Assembly (NCBI GenBank): GCA_016195585.1 | Contig: JACPZJ010000130.1 | Location: forward strand, 1 to 6,274 | Origin: Nitrospirota bacterium | GTDB lineage: Bacteria; Nitrospirota; CAKKRA01; 9FT-COMBO-42-15 | Length of the DNA: 6,274 nucleotides | Reading direction: 5' to 3' | Part shown: positions 1 to 6,154 of the stretch, one piece after another | Layout of the letters: the number at the start of each line of letters is the position of its first letter | Numbering within the stretch: position 1 is the first letter of the stretch | Notes under the pieces: generated by a model | The model's input: only the letters and a program-made list of their open reading frames with translations | Database searches by the model: none | Told to the model about the DNA's origin: nothing | Position numbers and translations under genes: made by a program

Positions 1-1
1 A

Positions 2-40
2 GACAAAGAAGTGTTTGAAATAATGGAGGCAGTGAAGTAG
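2..40 (+). CDS. C-terminal end of an upstream gene (partial)
   Basis: An open frame enters from the left edge and ends at TAG 38-40, giving the tail DKEVFEIMEAVK. The acidic/hydrophobic pattern with a final lysine suits the end of an amphipathic helix. Nothing more can be said about the product. The frame is short enough that it could be chance. The other two forward frames also close nearby, so the call rests mainly on plausible composition and on the AT-rich, gene-free sequence that follows directly. Confidence 0.4.
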   Translation, partial: DKEVFEIMEAVK

Positions 41-93
41 CAGAGCTTTTAAAACATTTATGTTTTCTGAACTTATTCCACATTTTTGAAGCA

Positions 94-109
94 TTATATA
101 TTATATATT
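94..109. repeat. AT-rich tandem heptamer in the spacer 41-203
   Basis: The unit TTATATA occurs twice in tandem (94-100, 101-107), followed by TT. It lies in the 163-nt spacer between the partial left-edge gene and the 3' end of the minus-strand gene. The same spacer has an AT-only-loop palindrome AAAACAT-TT-ATGTTTT (51-66), which might help terminate the left-edge gene but has a weak stem and no distinct T-tract. I see no other gene or RNA there. Confidence 0.35.
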
Positions 110-203
110 CAAGTCCCACAACTTCTTGATTATTCAACATAGGTTGGGTTAGAAAGCCCTGGCTATTGTATAATTATTGAGTTTGTCAACAGGTTCTGAA
201 GGC

Positions 204-767
204 TCAATCACAGTCAACTCCGTTGTCAAGCTTAATAACACCATAGTGCTTCACTATGTATCGCAACATCAACTCCTGAGCCGAAAAATAACGCTTCATC
301 AGTTGATGGTTAAAAAGATCCTTACCTTTTGGTAATTCTTTTGCATTTACATACAGTTCTATACGTGCTCTATCTAATTGGTCAATCATTTTAACCAATT
401 CTGTGCCAGCCCATGTCCGAAAGGATTCTTGTTTTAGAAACACATTAATTTCGCCTGAGCTAACTGGCCCTTGTGCAATATCTTCAAACTCAACACCCTC
501 AAACACCCCTCGTTTACCTCCATACATAAACCCAATAACCTTACCAAGCCATAAAATCTCTTGAACTGTGTATTTTCCTTCCTTCACTGTATATAAATAC
601 CCCCAGCCACAATCACTCTCAGTCATTTCAATGACAGTATAACCTTCAGGAACTTTGGCCAGAAACTCATTTGGAATAGTCTTGGCTTTTGTTGGTCGGG
701 AATCCGCGTAGAGAGTAACTGCACAAGTTATAGCTATAACTAAAAAGATGATAAAAATGCTTCTCAT
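204..767 (-). CDS. Secreted/periplasmic protein of unknown function, 187 aa
   Basis: I do not recognise a family. The chosen start is ATG at 767-765, because AGGAAGG lies directly upstream and the protein then opens with a compact signal peptide: MRS, a hydrophobic stretch at about residues 4-20, and a likely signal-peptidase I site after L-Y-A (residue 21). A longer start at 788 would add seven charged residues and has no better ribosome binding site. The mature part is about 166 residues, with no further membrane segment. It has an N-terminal half rich in Gly/Tyr/Trp (ESDCGWGYLY, about residues 50-59) that looks beta-rich. The C-terminal half looks helical and charged. The mature chain has exactly two cysteines, C53 and the penultimate C186, which could form a disulfide after export; that is inference. 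It is transcribed away from the toxin-antitoxin pair and appears to be a single gene. Its composition is more AT-rich than dnaE/accA. Confidence 0.75.
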   Translation of the reverse strand: MRSIFIIFLVIAITCAVTLYADSRPTKAKTIPNEFLAKVPEGYTVIEMTESDCGWGYLYTVKEGKYTVQEILWLGKVIGFMYGGKRGVFEGVEFEDIAQGPVSSGEINVFLKQESFRTWAGTELVKMIDQLDRARIELYVNAKELPKGKDLFNHQLMKRYFSAQELMLRYIVKHYGVIKLDNGVDCD

Positions 768-768
768 A

Positions 769-775
769 CCTTCCT
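769..775 (-). promoter_or_regulatory. Ribosome binding site deciding the start at 767
   Basis: On the minus strand AGGAAGG ends one base before ATG 767, with the AGGA core at a 4-nt spacing. It lies inside the longer frame that begins at 788 and favours the internal start, which also gives a cleaner signal peptide. Confidence 0.55.
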
Positions 776-839
776 TTTCATATCGCATTTAATATTTATT
801 TTTAATCATATTTTCTAAAGGATATACTACTGCATCTGC

Positions 840-868
840 TTGACAGAGTCAAGGCTGGTTGTTATAAT
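840..868 (+). promoter_or_regulatory. Consensus sigma70 promoter of the toxin-antitoxin operon
   Basis: A -35 box TTGACA (840-845) and a -10 box TATAAT (863-868) both match the consensus at all six positions and are separated by exactly 17 nt. Transcription should start near 875-877, giving a leader of about 37 nt before the antitoxin ATG. A promoter this strong in front of a TA pair is usually held down by autoregulation through the antitoxin or the TA complex (known for the families; inferred here). Confidence 0.85.
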
Positions 869-870
869 GC

Positions 871-881
871 CTCTAATAGAG
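871..881. promoter_or_regulatory. Palindrome at the transcription start, candidate operator
   Basis: CTCTA-A-TAGAG is a perfect 5-bp-arm palindrome centred on 876, just downstream of the -10 box and over the expected start site. Antitoxins of MazE/AbrB-like type often bind palindromes overlapping their own promoter. The arms are short and could be chance. Confidence 0.35.
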
Positions 882-896
882 AAAGCTTAAATCTAA

Positions 897-904
897 AAGA
901 GGAG
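897..904 (+). promoter_or_regulatory. Ribosome binding site of the antitoxin
   Basis: AAGAGGAG sits 8 nt upstream of ATG 913. It is a good purine-rich Shine-Dalgarno sequence at near-ideal distance. It is stronger than anything in front of the toxin, as expected for the antitoxin being made in excess. Confidence 0.75.
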
Positions 905-912
905 ATATTAAT

Positions 913-1167
913 ATGGATATCGTTGAAAAGGCCATTGAAACCACAGCAACAATTGATGCCAACCGGCAGCTTGTTCTTGATGAGCCATTGCCTGTTGCAG
1001 GCCCGACAAAAGTCAGGGTTATTATTCTATTGCCTGAAGAAACTGAAATAGGAGAAAAGGAATGGCTTCGTTATGCGAGTGTAAATCCTGCCTTTGATTT
1101 TCTAAAGGAGCCAGAAGAAGATATTTATACCCTCTCTGACGGGAAACCTTTCCATGATGAAAGGTAA
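913..1167 (+). CDS. MazE-like antitoxin of a PemK/MazF toxin-antitoxin pair, 84 aa
   Basis: Probable labile antitoxin that binds and neutralises the RNase toxin encoded next to it and may repress the shared promoter. Residues about 11-42 (ATIDANRQLVLDEPLP, then VRVIILLPEE) form two beta-strand-like stretches around a proline-rich turn, like the small swapped-hairpin DNA-binding or dimer domain of AbrB/MazE/DUF104-type antitoxins. Residues about 49-84 (EWLRYASVNPAFDFLKEPEE, ending DGKPFHDER) are an acidic tail with hydrophobic anchors, the usual toxin-wrapping part. The NPAFDFLKEPEEDIYTL / DGKPFHD tail is, as I recall, a recurring signature of antitoxins found before PemK-like toxins; I cannot check this here. 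The start is fixed by AAGAGGAG 8 nt upstream and by the consensus promoter at 840-868. The 3' end overlaps the ancestral toxin ATG at 1157 by 11 nt, a translational-coupling arrangement. The reading frame is intact. Confidence 0.8.
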   Translation: MDIVEKAIETTATIDANRQLVLDEPLPVAGPTKVRVIILLPEETEIGEKEWLRYASVNPAFDFLKEPEEDIYTLSDGKPFHDER

Positions 1168-1177
1168 AATTGTTTAG
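1157..1177 (+). pseudogene. Detached first codons of the toxin gene (frameshift remnant)
   Basis: ATG 1157 reads MKGKIV and then hits TAG at 1175-1177. MKGKIV is the usual first beta-strand of PemK/MazF toxins (family pattern: K-G-[DEK]-I-V-L-V-x-F-P), and the next residues of that pattern, VPFPFDDL, resume at GTG 1177 in the -1 frame. Adding one T to the TTT at 1173-1175 would restore MKGKIV-L-VPFPFDDL without a break. Stop and restart overlap as TAGTG, so ribosomes ending at TAG could reinitiate on the GTG. Confidence 0.7.
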
Positions 1178-1497
1178 TGCCATTCCCATTTGATGATTTA
1201 TCAACATCTAAAGTCCGTCCTGCAGTATGTCTAACAAATGCCATTGGCCCGCACAGGCATGTTATCGTCTCATTTATCAGTAGCCAAATATCTACTGACT
1301 TATTAGAAACCGACTTAATATTAGACTCTAAGCATGTTGATTTTGCTAAGAGCGGCTTAAAGGTATCCTCAACATTACGATTACATCGTCTAATGACAGT
1401 TTCTACATCACTTTTCCAGAGGGAATTAGGGGAACTGCCTCAGGATATTCAGAAAGAAGTGGATAATAAATTAAAGAAACTATTTAAGTTGAAATAA
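1177..1497 (+). CDS. PemK/MazF-family endoribonuclease toxin, 5' end frameshifted
   Basis: The PemK/MazF fold cuts mRNA at short sequence-specific sites to stop translation. From GTG 1177 the frame gives 106 residues. PFPFDDLSTSKVRPAVCL (from residue 2) is the family's N-terminal motif; R14 aligns with the catalytic Arg of B. subtilis MazF (R25), and S35 in SFISSQI lies where MazF has the catalytic Thr48 (alignment by eye). A conserved-looking HRLMTVS (about residues 70-76) and a lysine-rich end (KLKKLFKLK) follow. The first seven residues expected for the family, including the first beta-strand, lie upstream in another frame. The body is therefore either expressed as an N-truncated protein by reinitiation at TAGTG, or it is dead. 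The body itself has no stop, which suggests a recent loss or residual use. AAAGG at 1160-1164 is 12 nt from the GTG and is a poor ribosome binding site. Only the antitoxin lies upstream in the operon. Confidence 0.75.
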   Translation: MPFPFDDLSTSKVRPAVCLTNAIGPHRHVIVSFISSQISTDLLETDLILDSKHVDFAKSGLKVSSTLRLHRLMTVSTSLFQRELGELPQDIQKEVDNKLKKLFKLK

Positions 1498-1522
1498 CCG
1501 CATCTTGTATATCATGTCCTTA

Positions 1523-1550
1523 TTGCCTCTATATGCCTTTTGATTACAAT
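1523..1550 (+). promoter_or_regulatory. Candidate dnaE promoter
   Basis: TTGCCT (1523-1528) and TACAAT (1545-1550) are separated by 16 nt and match the sigma70 consensus at 4/6 and 5/6 positions. They lie in the 88-nt gap between the toxin and dnaE. An alternative pair, TTGACT (1550-1555) and TAAACT (1573-1578) with a 17-nt spacer, would start transcription within a base or two of the dnaE ATG. No terminator is visible in the gap, so read-through from the TA promoter is also possible. Confidence 0.3.
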
Positions 1551-1585
1551 TGACTTTTAATGGGAGAATTTGTAAACTAACCATC

Positions 1586-4500
1586 ATGCACCACTCAGAT
1601 TTTGTTCATCTTCACACACATACCGAATACAGCCTGCTTGACGGGGCGAATCAGATAAGCGACCTTATCGGCCTTGCACAGAAGTTCAAGATGCCTGCCC
1701 TTGCCATCACTGATCATGGCAATATGTTCGGCGCCATTGAATTCTATGAGAAGGCAGTAAAGGGCGGTATTAAGCCTATTATAGGCTGTGAGGTCTATGT
1801 TGCGCCTGCAAGCAGGCTGGAGAGAAATACCCACGGCATAAAAAATGCCTCCTATCACCTTATACTCCTTGCCTCTGATAAAACAGGATACAAAAACCTG
1901 ATGAAGCTCGTTACCTCTGCGCACCTTGATGGTTTTTACTACAGACCGAGGATTGACAAAGAACTTCTTGCACAGCATAGCAAGGGACTCATCGGCCTGA
2001 GTGCATGTCTTAAAGGCGAGATACCTTATAAGATAAACAAAGGGGATATGGAAGGGGCGAAGAAGGCTATAGGGGAATATATTGATATACTCGGCAAGGA
2101 TAATTTCTATTTTGAGATACAGGATAATAAGCTTGAGGAGCAGATAAAGGTAAATAAAGAGCTAATCAGATTAAGCAGGGAATATTCCATCCCCCTTGTG
2201 GCAACAAATGACAGCCATTATCTTAAAAAAGAGGATGCAAAATCCCACGATATCCTCCTTTGCATACAAACAGGGAAAACTGTTAATGACCCTGAGCGAT
2301 TAAGATTCACCACTGATGAGTTTTATTTTAAGTCCCCTGAGGAGATGCATCATAGTTTTAAAGACCTGCCCGAGGCGCTGATAAATACAAAGGTCATTGC
2401 AGAAAGGTGCAACCTTGATTTGAAATTCAATGAGCTGCATCTGCCTAATTACATTGTGCCAGAAGGTTTTACAAGGGAGGAATATCTATCAGAACTCGCA
2501 AGACGCGGCCTTGAGGAGAGACTGAAACATTTAGACACTAAGACGCCTGCTGATTTTTACAAAAAGAGGCTGGAGCATGAGCTGCAGATAATAAATTCAA
2601 TGGGGTATGCAGGCTACTTTCTAATTGTCTGGGATTTTATAAATTATGCAAAGACAAAAGGCATACCAGTAGGCCCCGGCAGGGGCTCTGCAGCAGGGAG
2701 TTTAGCAGCATACGCATTAAGGATTACTGATATTGAACCCATCCGCTACGGCCTTCTCTTTGAGAGATTCCTGAATCCTGAGAGGATCAGCATGCCTGAT
2801 ATTGATGTTGACTTTTGCATGGACAGGAGGGACGAGGTAATCGAATATGTAACAAATAAGTATGGCAATGACCATGTGGCACAGATCATTACCTTTGGCA
2901 CAATGGCTGCAAAGGGCGTGATCCGCGATGTTGGCCGCGTCCTTGATATACCCTATGCAGAGGTAGACAGGGTTGCAAAGCTGATACCCAATGTTTTGGA
3001 TATTACAATTGACGATGCCATAAAGACAGAACCGCGGCTCAAGGAGTTGATAGAGGGTGACCAGAAGATAAATGAATTAATAAAGATTGCAAAAAACCTT
3101 GAGGGTCTTGCAAGGCATGCATCCACACATGCAGCAGGCGTTGTAATATCGCAGGAGCCGCTGACAGAATACTCGCCATTATACAATGGCGGCAATGATG
3201 AAGTTGTCACCCAGTATAATATGAAACTTATTGAGAAGGTCGGCCTTATAAAATTTGACTTCCTCGGCCTGAGAACACTCACTGTAATTGATAATGCTGT
3301 AAAGCTTATTAAAAACAGGGGTCAGGGGTCAGGCCTGCCCCTGCAAGTAGTAAGCAGGGGGGTCGGGGGTCAAAAGGCAGAAGGCAGAAAGGAAAGTGAT
3401 AGCTCCTCTCTTGAACCTTGCGCCCTGAGCCCTGAGCCTCATGCCTTTTCTATTGAAACAATCCCCTTAAATGACCAGAAAACCTTTGAATTATTATCCT
3501 CTGGCAAGACCTTTGGCGTGTTCCAGCTTGAAAGCTCGGGCATGAGGGAAATACTGACAAGGCTTAAGCCTGAGACTTTTGAGGATATCGTCGCCCTCGT
3601 TGCCCTCTACAGGCCTGGACCGCTCGGAAGCGGCATGGTAGATGACTTTATAAAAAGAAAACGCGGGCTTACAGAGATGAGATACGAGCTGCCGCAGCTT
3701 GAACCGATATTAAAAGAGACATACGGTGTCATCCTATATCAGGAGCAGGTTATTAAGATAGCAAAGACACTCGCAGGCTTCTCATTATCTGAGGGTGATA
3801 TACTCAGAAGGGCAATGGGCAAAAAAATCCCTGAAGAGATGGAGAAGATGAAGAAGACCTTTATTGATGGCGCGAAGAAGAACAAGATAAATGAAAAGAA
3901 GGCAGAAAAGATATTTGAGCTTATAGAGTACTTTGCAGGCTATGGGTTTAATAAATCCCACAGCGCTGCATATGCACTGATTGCGTATCAGACTGCGTAT
4001 CTAAAGGCAAATTATCCTGTTGATTACATCGCCGCACTCCTTACAAGCGAACGCGGCAACACAGATAAGATCGTCCGGTACATAAGCGAATGTAAGACAA
4101 TGGGCATTAAGGTGCTCCCTCCGGATGTTAATGAAAGCAGCAAGGACTTTACTATTGTTGGCGACGCCATTAGATTCGGCCTTGCAGCAGTAAAAAATGT
4201 CGGTGAGGCTGCCATTGATGCAATAATATCAGTGAGGGAATCAGAGGGGAGGGTTACATCCATCTACGACTTCTGCAAAAAGGTGGACCTAAGAAAGGTA
4301 AATAAAAAGGTTATTGAGAGCCTGATAAAATGCGGCGCCTGCGACTCCTTTGGTGTTAAACGTTCACAGCTCATGGCTGTGTATGAAAAGGCAATAGAAA
4401 AATTGAGTCAGATAAAAAAAGACGAGGCAAAAAACCAGATAAGCATGTTCGGCGGATTTGCAGTTAATGAAGAGGCGGCCGCAGGCCTTACTGATCCAGC

Positions 4501-5173
4501 TAATAATGCACAGGCTGGGGCAGCTATAGCAGAGTGGGACGAAGACCTGAAACTGAGATTTGAAAAAGAGATGCTCGGCTTTTATATAACAGGGCATCCC
4601 TTGGCTAAATATGAAATGGAACTGCAAAGGCTGGGCACCGCCAATACAGAATCACTTGCAGAACTTCCTGACGGGAAAGAGGTGTCACTATGCGGCATAA
4701 TCACAGGCGTAAAAAACACACTCACCAAAAGAGGCGACAAGATGGCATATTTAACAATAGAGGACCTGCACGGCACAGTTGAGGTCATTGTCTTCACGGA
4801 GCTGTATAAGTCATCAAACCATCTGTTTGCTGCAGATGCGCCGCTCTTTATAACTGGAAACATGGATAAGGGTGAAAAGGGCATAAAAATAAAGGCAACG
4901 AGGATAACAACCATCTCAGGTGTAAAAAACAGACCGCTCTCAAAGATAAACCTCAGAATCAATCACACGGCGCTGACGCAGAATGAGCTTAAACAGTTGA
5001 AGGAGATACTTCTAAAACATCAGGGAGACTGCACTGTTTATATAAAACTGACCATACCTAATCACTGCGAATCCATCATAGCCGTTGATAATAACATCAG
5101 GGTCAATCCCACAGAATCACTGATAAGCGAGATAGAAGGCTTTCTCGGAAAAAACACAGTCAGCTTTAACTAA
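1586..5173 (+). CDS. dnaE: DNA polymerase III alpha subunit, 1195 aa
   Basis: Catalytic subunit of the replicative polymerase. Start ATG 1586 is chosen because family members begin just before FVHLHxHTEYSLLDG; an in-frame TTG at 1550 would add 12 unrelated residues. Neither start has a proper Shine-Dalgarno (GGGAG 1562-1566 is 19 nt from the ATG). Domains: PHP domain (about 5-280) with metal ligands H10, H12, D19, H44, E69, H91, C141, D209 and H211 all present. The palm follows with PGRGSAAGS (364-372), catalytic PDIDVDF (D405, D407; E. coli D401/D403) and KFDFLG (D558; E. coli D555). Then come fingers with GVFQLESSGM and AGYGFNKSHSAAYA, the helix-hairpin-helix region (about 894-922), and beta-clamp motif QISMF (951-955; E. 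coli QADMF). Last are the OB fold (about 1033-1105) and C-terminal tail. An insertion of about 43 residues (about 578-620) separates VKLIKNR from IETIPLND, which are normally only a few residues apart. First gene of a dnaE-accA cluster. Confidence 0.97.
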   Translation: MHHSDFVHLHTHTEYSLLDGANQISDLIGLAQKFKMPALAITDHGNMFGAIEFYEKAVKGGIKPIIGCEVYVAPASRLERNTHGIKNASYHLILLASDKTGYKNLMKLVTSAHLDGFYYRPRIDKELLAQHSKGLIGLSACLKGEIPYKINKGDMEGAKKAIGEYIDILGKDNFYFEIQDNKLEEQIKVNKELIRLSREYSIPLVATNDSHYLKKEDAKSHDILLCIQTGKTVNDPERLRFTTDEFYFKSPEEMHHSFKDLPEALINTKVIAERCNLDLKFNELHLPNYIVPEGFTREEYLSELARRGLEERLKHLDTKTPADFYKKRLEHELQIINSMGYAGYFLIVWDFINYAKTKGIPVGPGRGSAAGSLAAYALRITDIEPIRYGLLFERFLNPERISMPDIDVDFCMDRRDEVIEYVTNKYGNDHVAQIITFGTMAAKGVIRDVGRVLDIPYAEVDRVAKLIPNVLDITIDDAIKTEPRLKELIEGDQKINELIKIAKNLEGLARHASTHAAGVVISQEPLTEYSPLYNGGNDEVVTQYNMKLIEKVGLIKFDFLGLRTLTVIDNAVKLIKNRGQGSGLPLQVVSRGVGGQKAEGRKESDSSSLEPCALSPEPHAFSIETIPLNDQKTFELLSSGKTFGVFQLESSGMREILTRLKPETFEDIVALVALYRPGPLGSGMVDDFIKRKRGLTEMRYELPQLEPILKETYGVILYQEQVIKIAKTLAGFSLSEGDILRRAMGKKIPEEMEKMKKTFIDGAKKNKINEKKAEKIFELIEYFAGYGFNKSHSAAYALIAYQTAYLKANYPVDYIAALLTSERGNTDKIVRYISECKTMGIKVLPPDVNESSKDFTIVGDAIRFGLAAVKNVGEAAIDAIISVRESEGRVTSIYDFCKKVDLRKVNKKVIESLIKCGACDSFGVKRSQLMAVYEKAIEKLSQIKKDEAKNQISMFGGFAVNEEAAAGLTDPANNAQAGAAIAEWDEDLKLRFEKEMLGFYITGHPLAKYEMELQRLGTANTESLAELPDGKEVSLCGIITGVKNTLTKRGDKMAYLTIEDLHGTVEVIVFTELYKSSNHLFAADAPLFITGNMDKGEKGIKIKATRITTISGVKNRPLSKINLRINHTALTQNELKQLKEILLKHQGDCTVYIKLTIPNHCESIIAVDNNIRVNPTESLISEIEGFLGKNTVSFN
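3317..3445. repeat. In-frame repeat/palindromic element inserted in dnaE
   Basis: A low-complexity block unlike the surrounding coding sequence. AGGGGTC occurs twice in tandem (3317-3330) and a related G-rich copy sits at 3356-3372. AAGGCAG occurs twice (3374-3387). GCCCTGA occurs twice (3422-3435), and this is roughly the reverse complement of the first array, so the two ends form an imperfect inverted repeat. A perfect 7-bp inverted repeat CCCCTGC/GCAGGGG (3338-3344, 3354-3360) with a 9-nt loop lies inside. Both other forward frames are closed by tandem stops (TAG-TAA at 3348-3353, TGA-TAG at 3397-3402); only the dnaE frame is open. The translation (Gly/Ser/Pro/Glu-rich, NRGQGSG...LEPCALSPEPHA) has no counterpart I know of in DnaE. 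The boundaries are approximate to a few codons. Confidence 0.8.
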
Positions 5174-5179
5174 AGGAGG
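5174..5179 (+). promoter_or_regulatory. Ribosome binding site of accA
   Basis: AGGAGG begins immediately after the dnaE stop TAA (5171-5173) and lies 12 nt before TTG 5192. There is no ATG or GTG in frame nearby, so this strong site supports the TTG start and suggests coupling with dnaE translation. The spacing is a little longer than ideal. Confidence 0.7.
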
Positions 5180-5191
5180 ACACAGTAAAAA

Positions 5192-6154
5192 TTGAGGGAC
5201 TTTTTTGACTTTGAAAAACCTGTTGCTGAACTTGAAAAGAAAATAGAAAAGCTTAAAAGCTATCCTGAAGACAAGATAGCGCGCGTATCTGATGAAATAA
5301 AAAGATTAGAAGAAAAGGCAGCAGAGCTTCAAAGAGAGATATTTGCAAGGCTCACACCATGGCAAAAGACAATGATAGCGCGGCATATTTCAAGACCGCA
5401 TACGCTTGATTATGTAAATCTTTTGATGACGGATTTTATTGAACTCCATGGCGACAGAAATTTTGGCGATGATAACTCTATTGTTGGCGGAACAGCAAAA
5501 TTTGAAAATATACCTGTTGTTGTTATCGGGCATCAGAAGGGGCAGACAGTCAAGGAGAATGTATACAGAAACTTTGGCATGCCCAATCCCGAGGGCTACA
5601 GAAAGGCCCTGCGGCTGATGAGGTTTGCTGAGAAATTCTCAAAGCCGATTATAACCTTTATTGACACACCCGGCGCATACCCAGGCATAAATGCAGAAGA
5701 GCGGGGGCAGGCAGAGGCAATTGCAAGGAACCTGATGGAGATGGCGCACCTTAAAACGGCTATCATCGTGGTTGTTGCAGGCGAGGGCGGAAGCGGCGGC
5801 GCGCTTGCGCTCGGTGTTGGCGACAGGATACTAATGTTTGAGCACTCCATCTATTCAGTTATATCACCTGAGGGCTGCGCAGCCATATTATGGAACGACA
5901 GCTCAAGGGCAGCAGAGGCAGCAGAGACACTCAAATTAACCGCTGTTGATTTATATAAATTTAAGGTGATTGATGAGATCATTGAGGAGCCCTTGGGCGG
6001 CGCGCACAGGGATCAAAAGGAAATGGCCGGCAGGCTCGGAAGGATACTTATAAGGCATTTAAGCGAGCTGAAAAACATTCCCATTGCAGAGCTGATTCAA
6101 AAAAGATATGAACGTTTCAGGAACATTGGTGTATTCAGTGAGCAGGCAGTCTGA
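5192..6154 (+). CDS. accA: Acetyl-CoA carboxylase carboxyltransferase subunit alpha, 320 aa
   Basis: With AccD it forms the carboxyltransferase that moves the carboxyl group from carboxybiotin on AccB to acetyl-CoA, giving malonyl-CoA, the committed step of fatty-acid synthesis in the cytoplasm. Length equals the family norm (E. coli 319 aa). An N-terminal coiled-coil part (about 8-55, heptad-like Leu/Glu/Lys) precedes the crotonase-fold core. Hallmarks: ELHGDRNFGDD (84-94), IGHQKGQTVKENVYRNFGMP (112-131), FIDTPGAYPG (156-165) followed by AEERGQ, the oxyanion-hole glycines GEGGSGGALA (197-206), SVISPEGCAAILW (222-234) and EPLGGAHR (266-273). The start is TTG 5192, preceded by AGGAGG at 5174-5179; the protein begins MRDFFDFEKP, in line with relatives that begin a few residues before FE(K/R)P. 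It lies 18 nt after dnaE and overlaps the next gene, so it is almost certainly in one transcript. No zinc finger is expected, since that belongs to AccD. Confidence 0.97.
   Translation: MRDFFDFEKPVAELEKKIEKLKSYPEDKIARVSDEIKRLEEKAAELQREIFARLTPWQKTMIARHISRPHTLDYVNLLMTDFIELHGDRNFGDDNSIVGGTAKFENIPVVVIGHQKGQTVKENVYRNFGMPNPEGYRKALRLMRFAEKFSKPIITFIDTPGAYPGINAEERGQAEAIARNLMEMAHLKTAIIVVVAGEGGSGGALALGVGDRILMFEHSIYSVISPEGCAAILWNDSSRAAEAAETLKLTAVDLYKFKVIDEIIEEPLGGAHRDQKEMAGRLGRILIRHLSELKNIPIAELIQKRYERFRNIGVFSEQAV

Noticed and set aside
51..66. Terminator hairpin AAAACAT-TT-ATGTTTT after the left-edge gene
   Set aside because: The stem is nearly all A-T with a 2-nt loop and no separate T-tract, so it is too weak to call as an intrinsic terminator.
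146..174. Forward promoter with TATAAT at 169-174
   Set aside because: The -10 box is good, but the only -35-like sequence (TTGGGT, 144-149) is 19 nt away and poor, and it would transcribe antisense into the minus-strand gene. AT-rich chance is likelier.
805..810. Minus-strand -10 box TATGAT for the secreted-protein gene
   Set aside because: No acceptable -35 box is found 16-18 nt upstream on that strand; the promoter of this gene remains unplaced.
1022..1207. Minus-strand 61-aa open frame across the antitoxin/toxin junction
   Set aside because: It lies antisense to the antitoxin, whose frame has clear family features, a promoter and a ribosome binding site.
1595..1978. Minus-strand open frames inside dnaE and accA (this one and those at 2953-3282, 4024-4263, 4364-4627, 4582-4962, 5596-5850)
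   Set aside because: They are shadows of strongly conserved coding sequence on the other strand, with no ribosome binding sites or recognisable protein motifs.
3317..3445. Intein within DnaE
   Set aside because: DnaE is a common intein host, but the insert is about 43 residues, far below a mini-intein. It has no N-terminal Cys/Ser splice block or C-terminal HN-Cys/Ser/Thr motif, and it is made of simple repeats.
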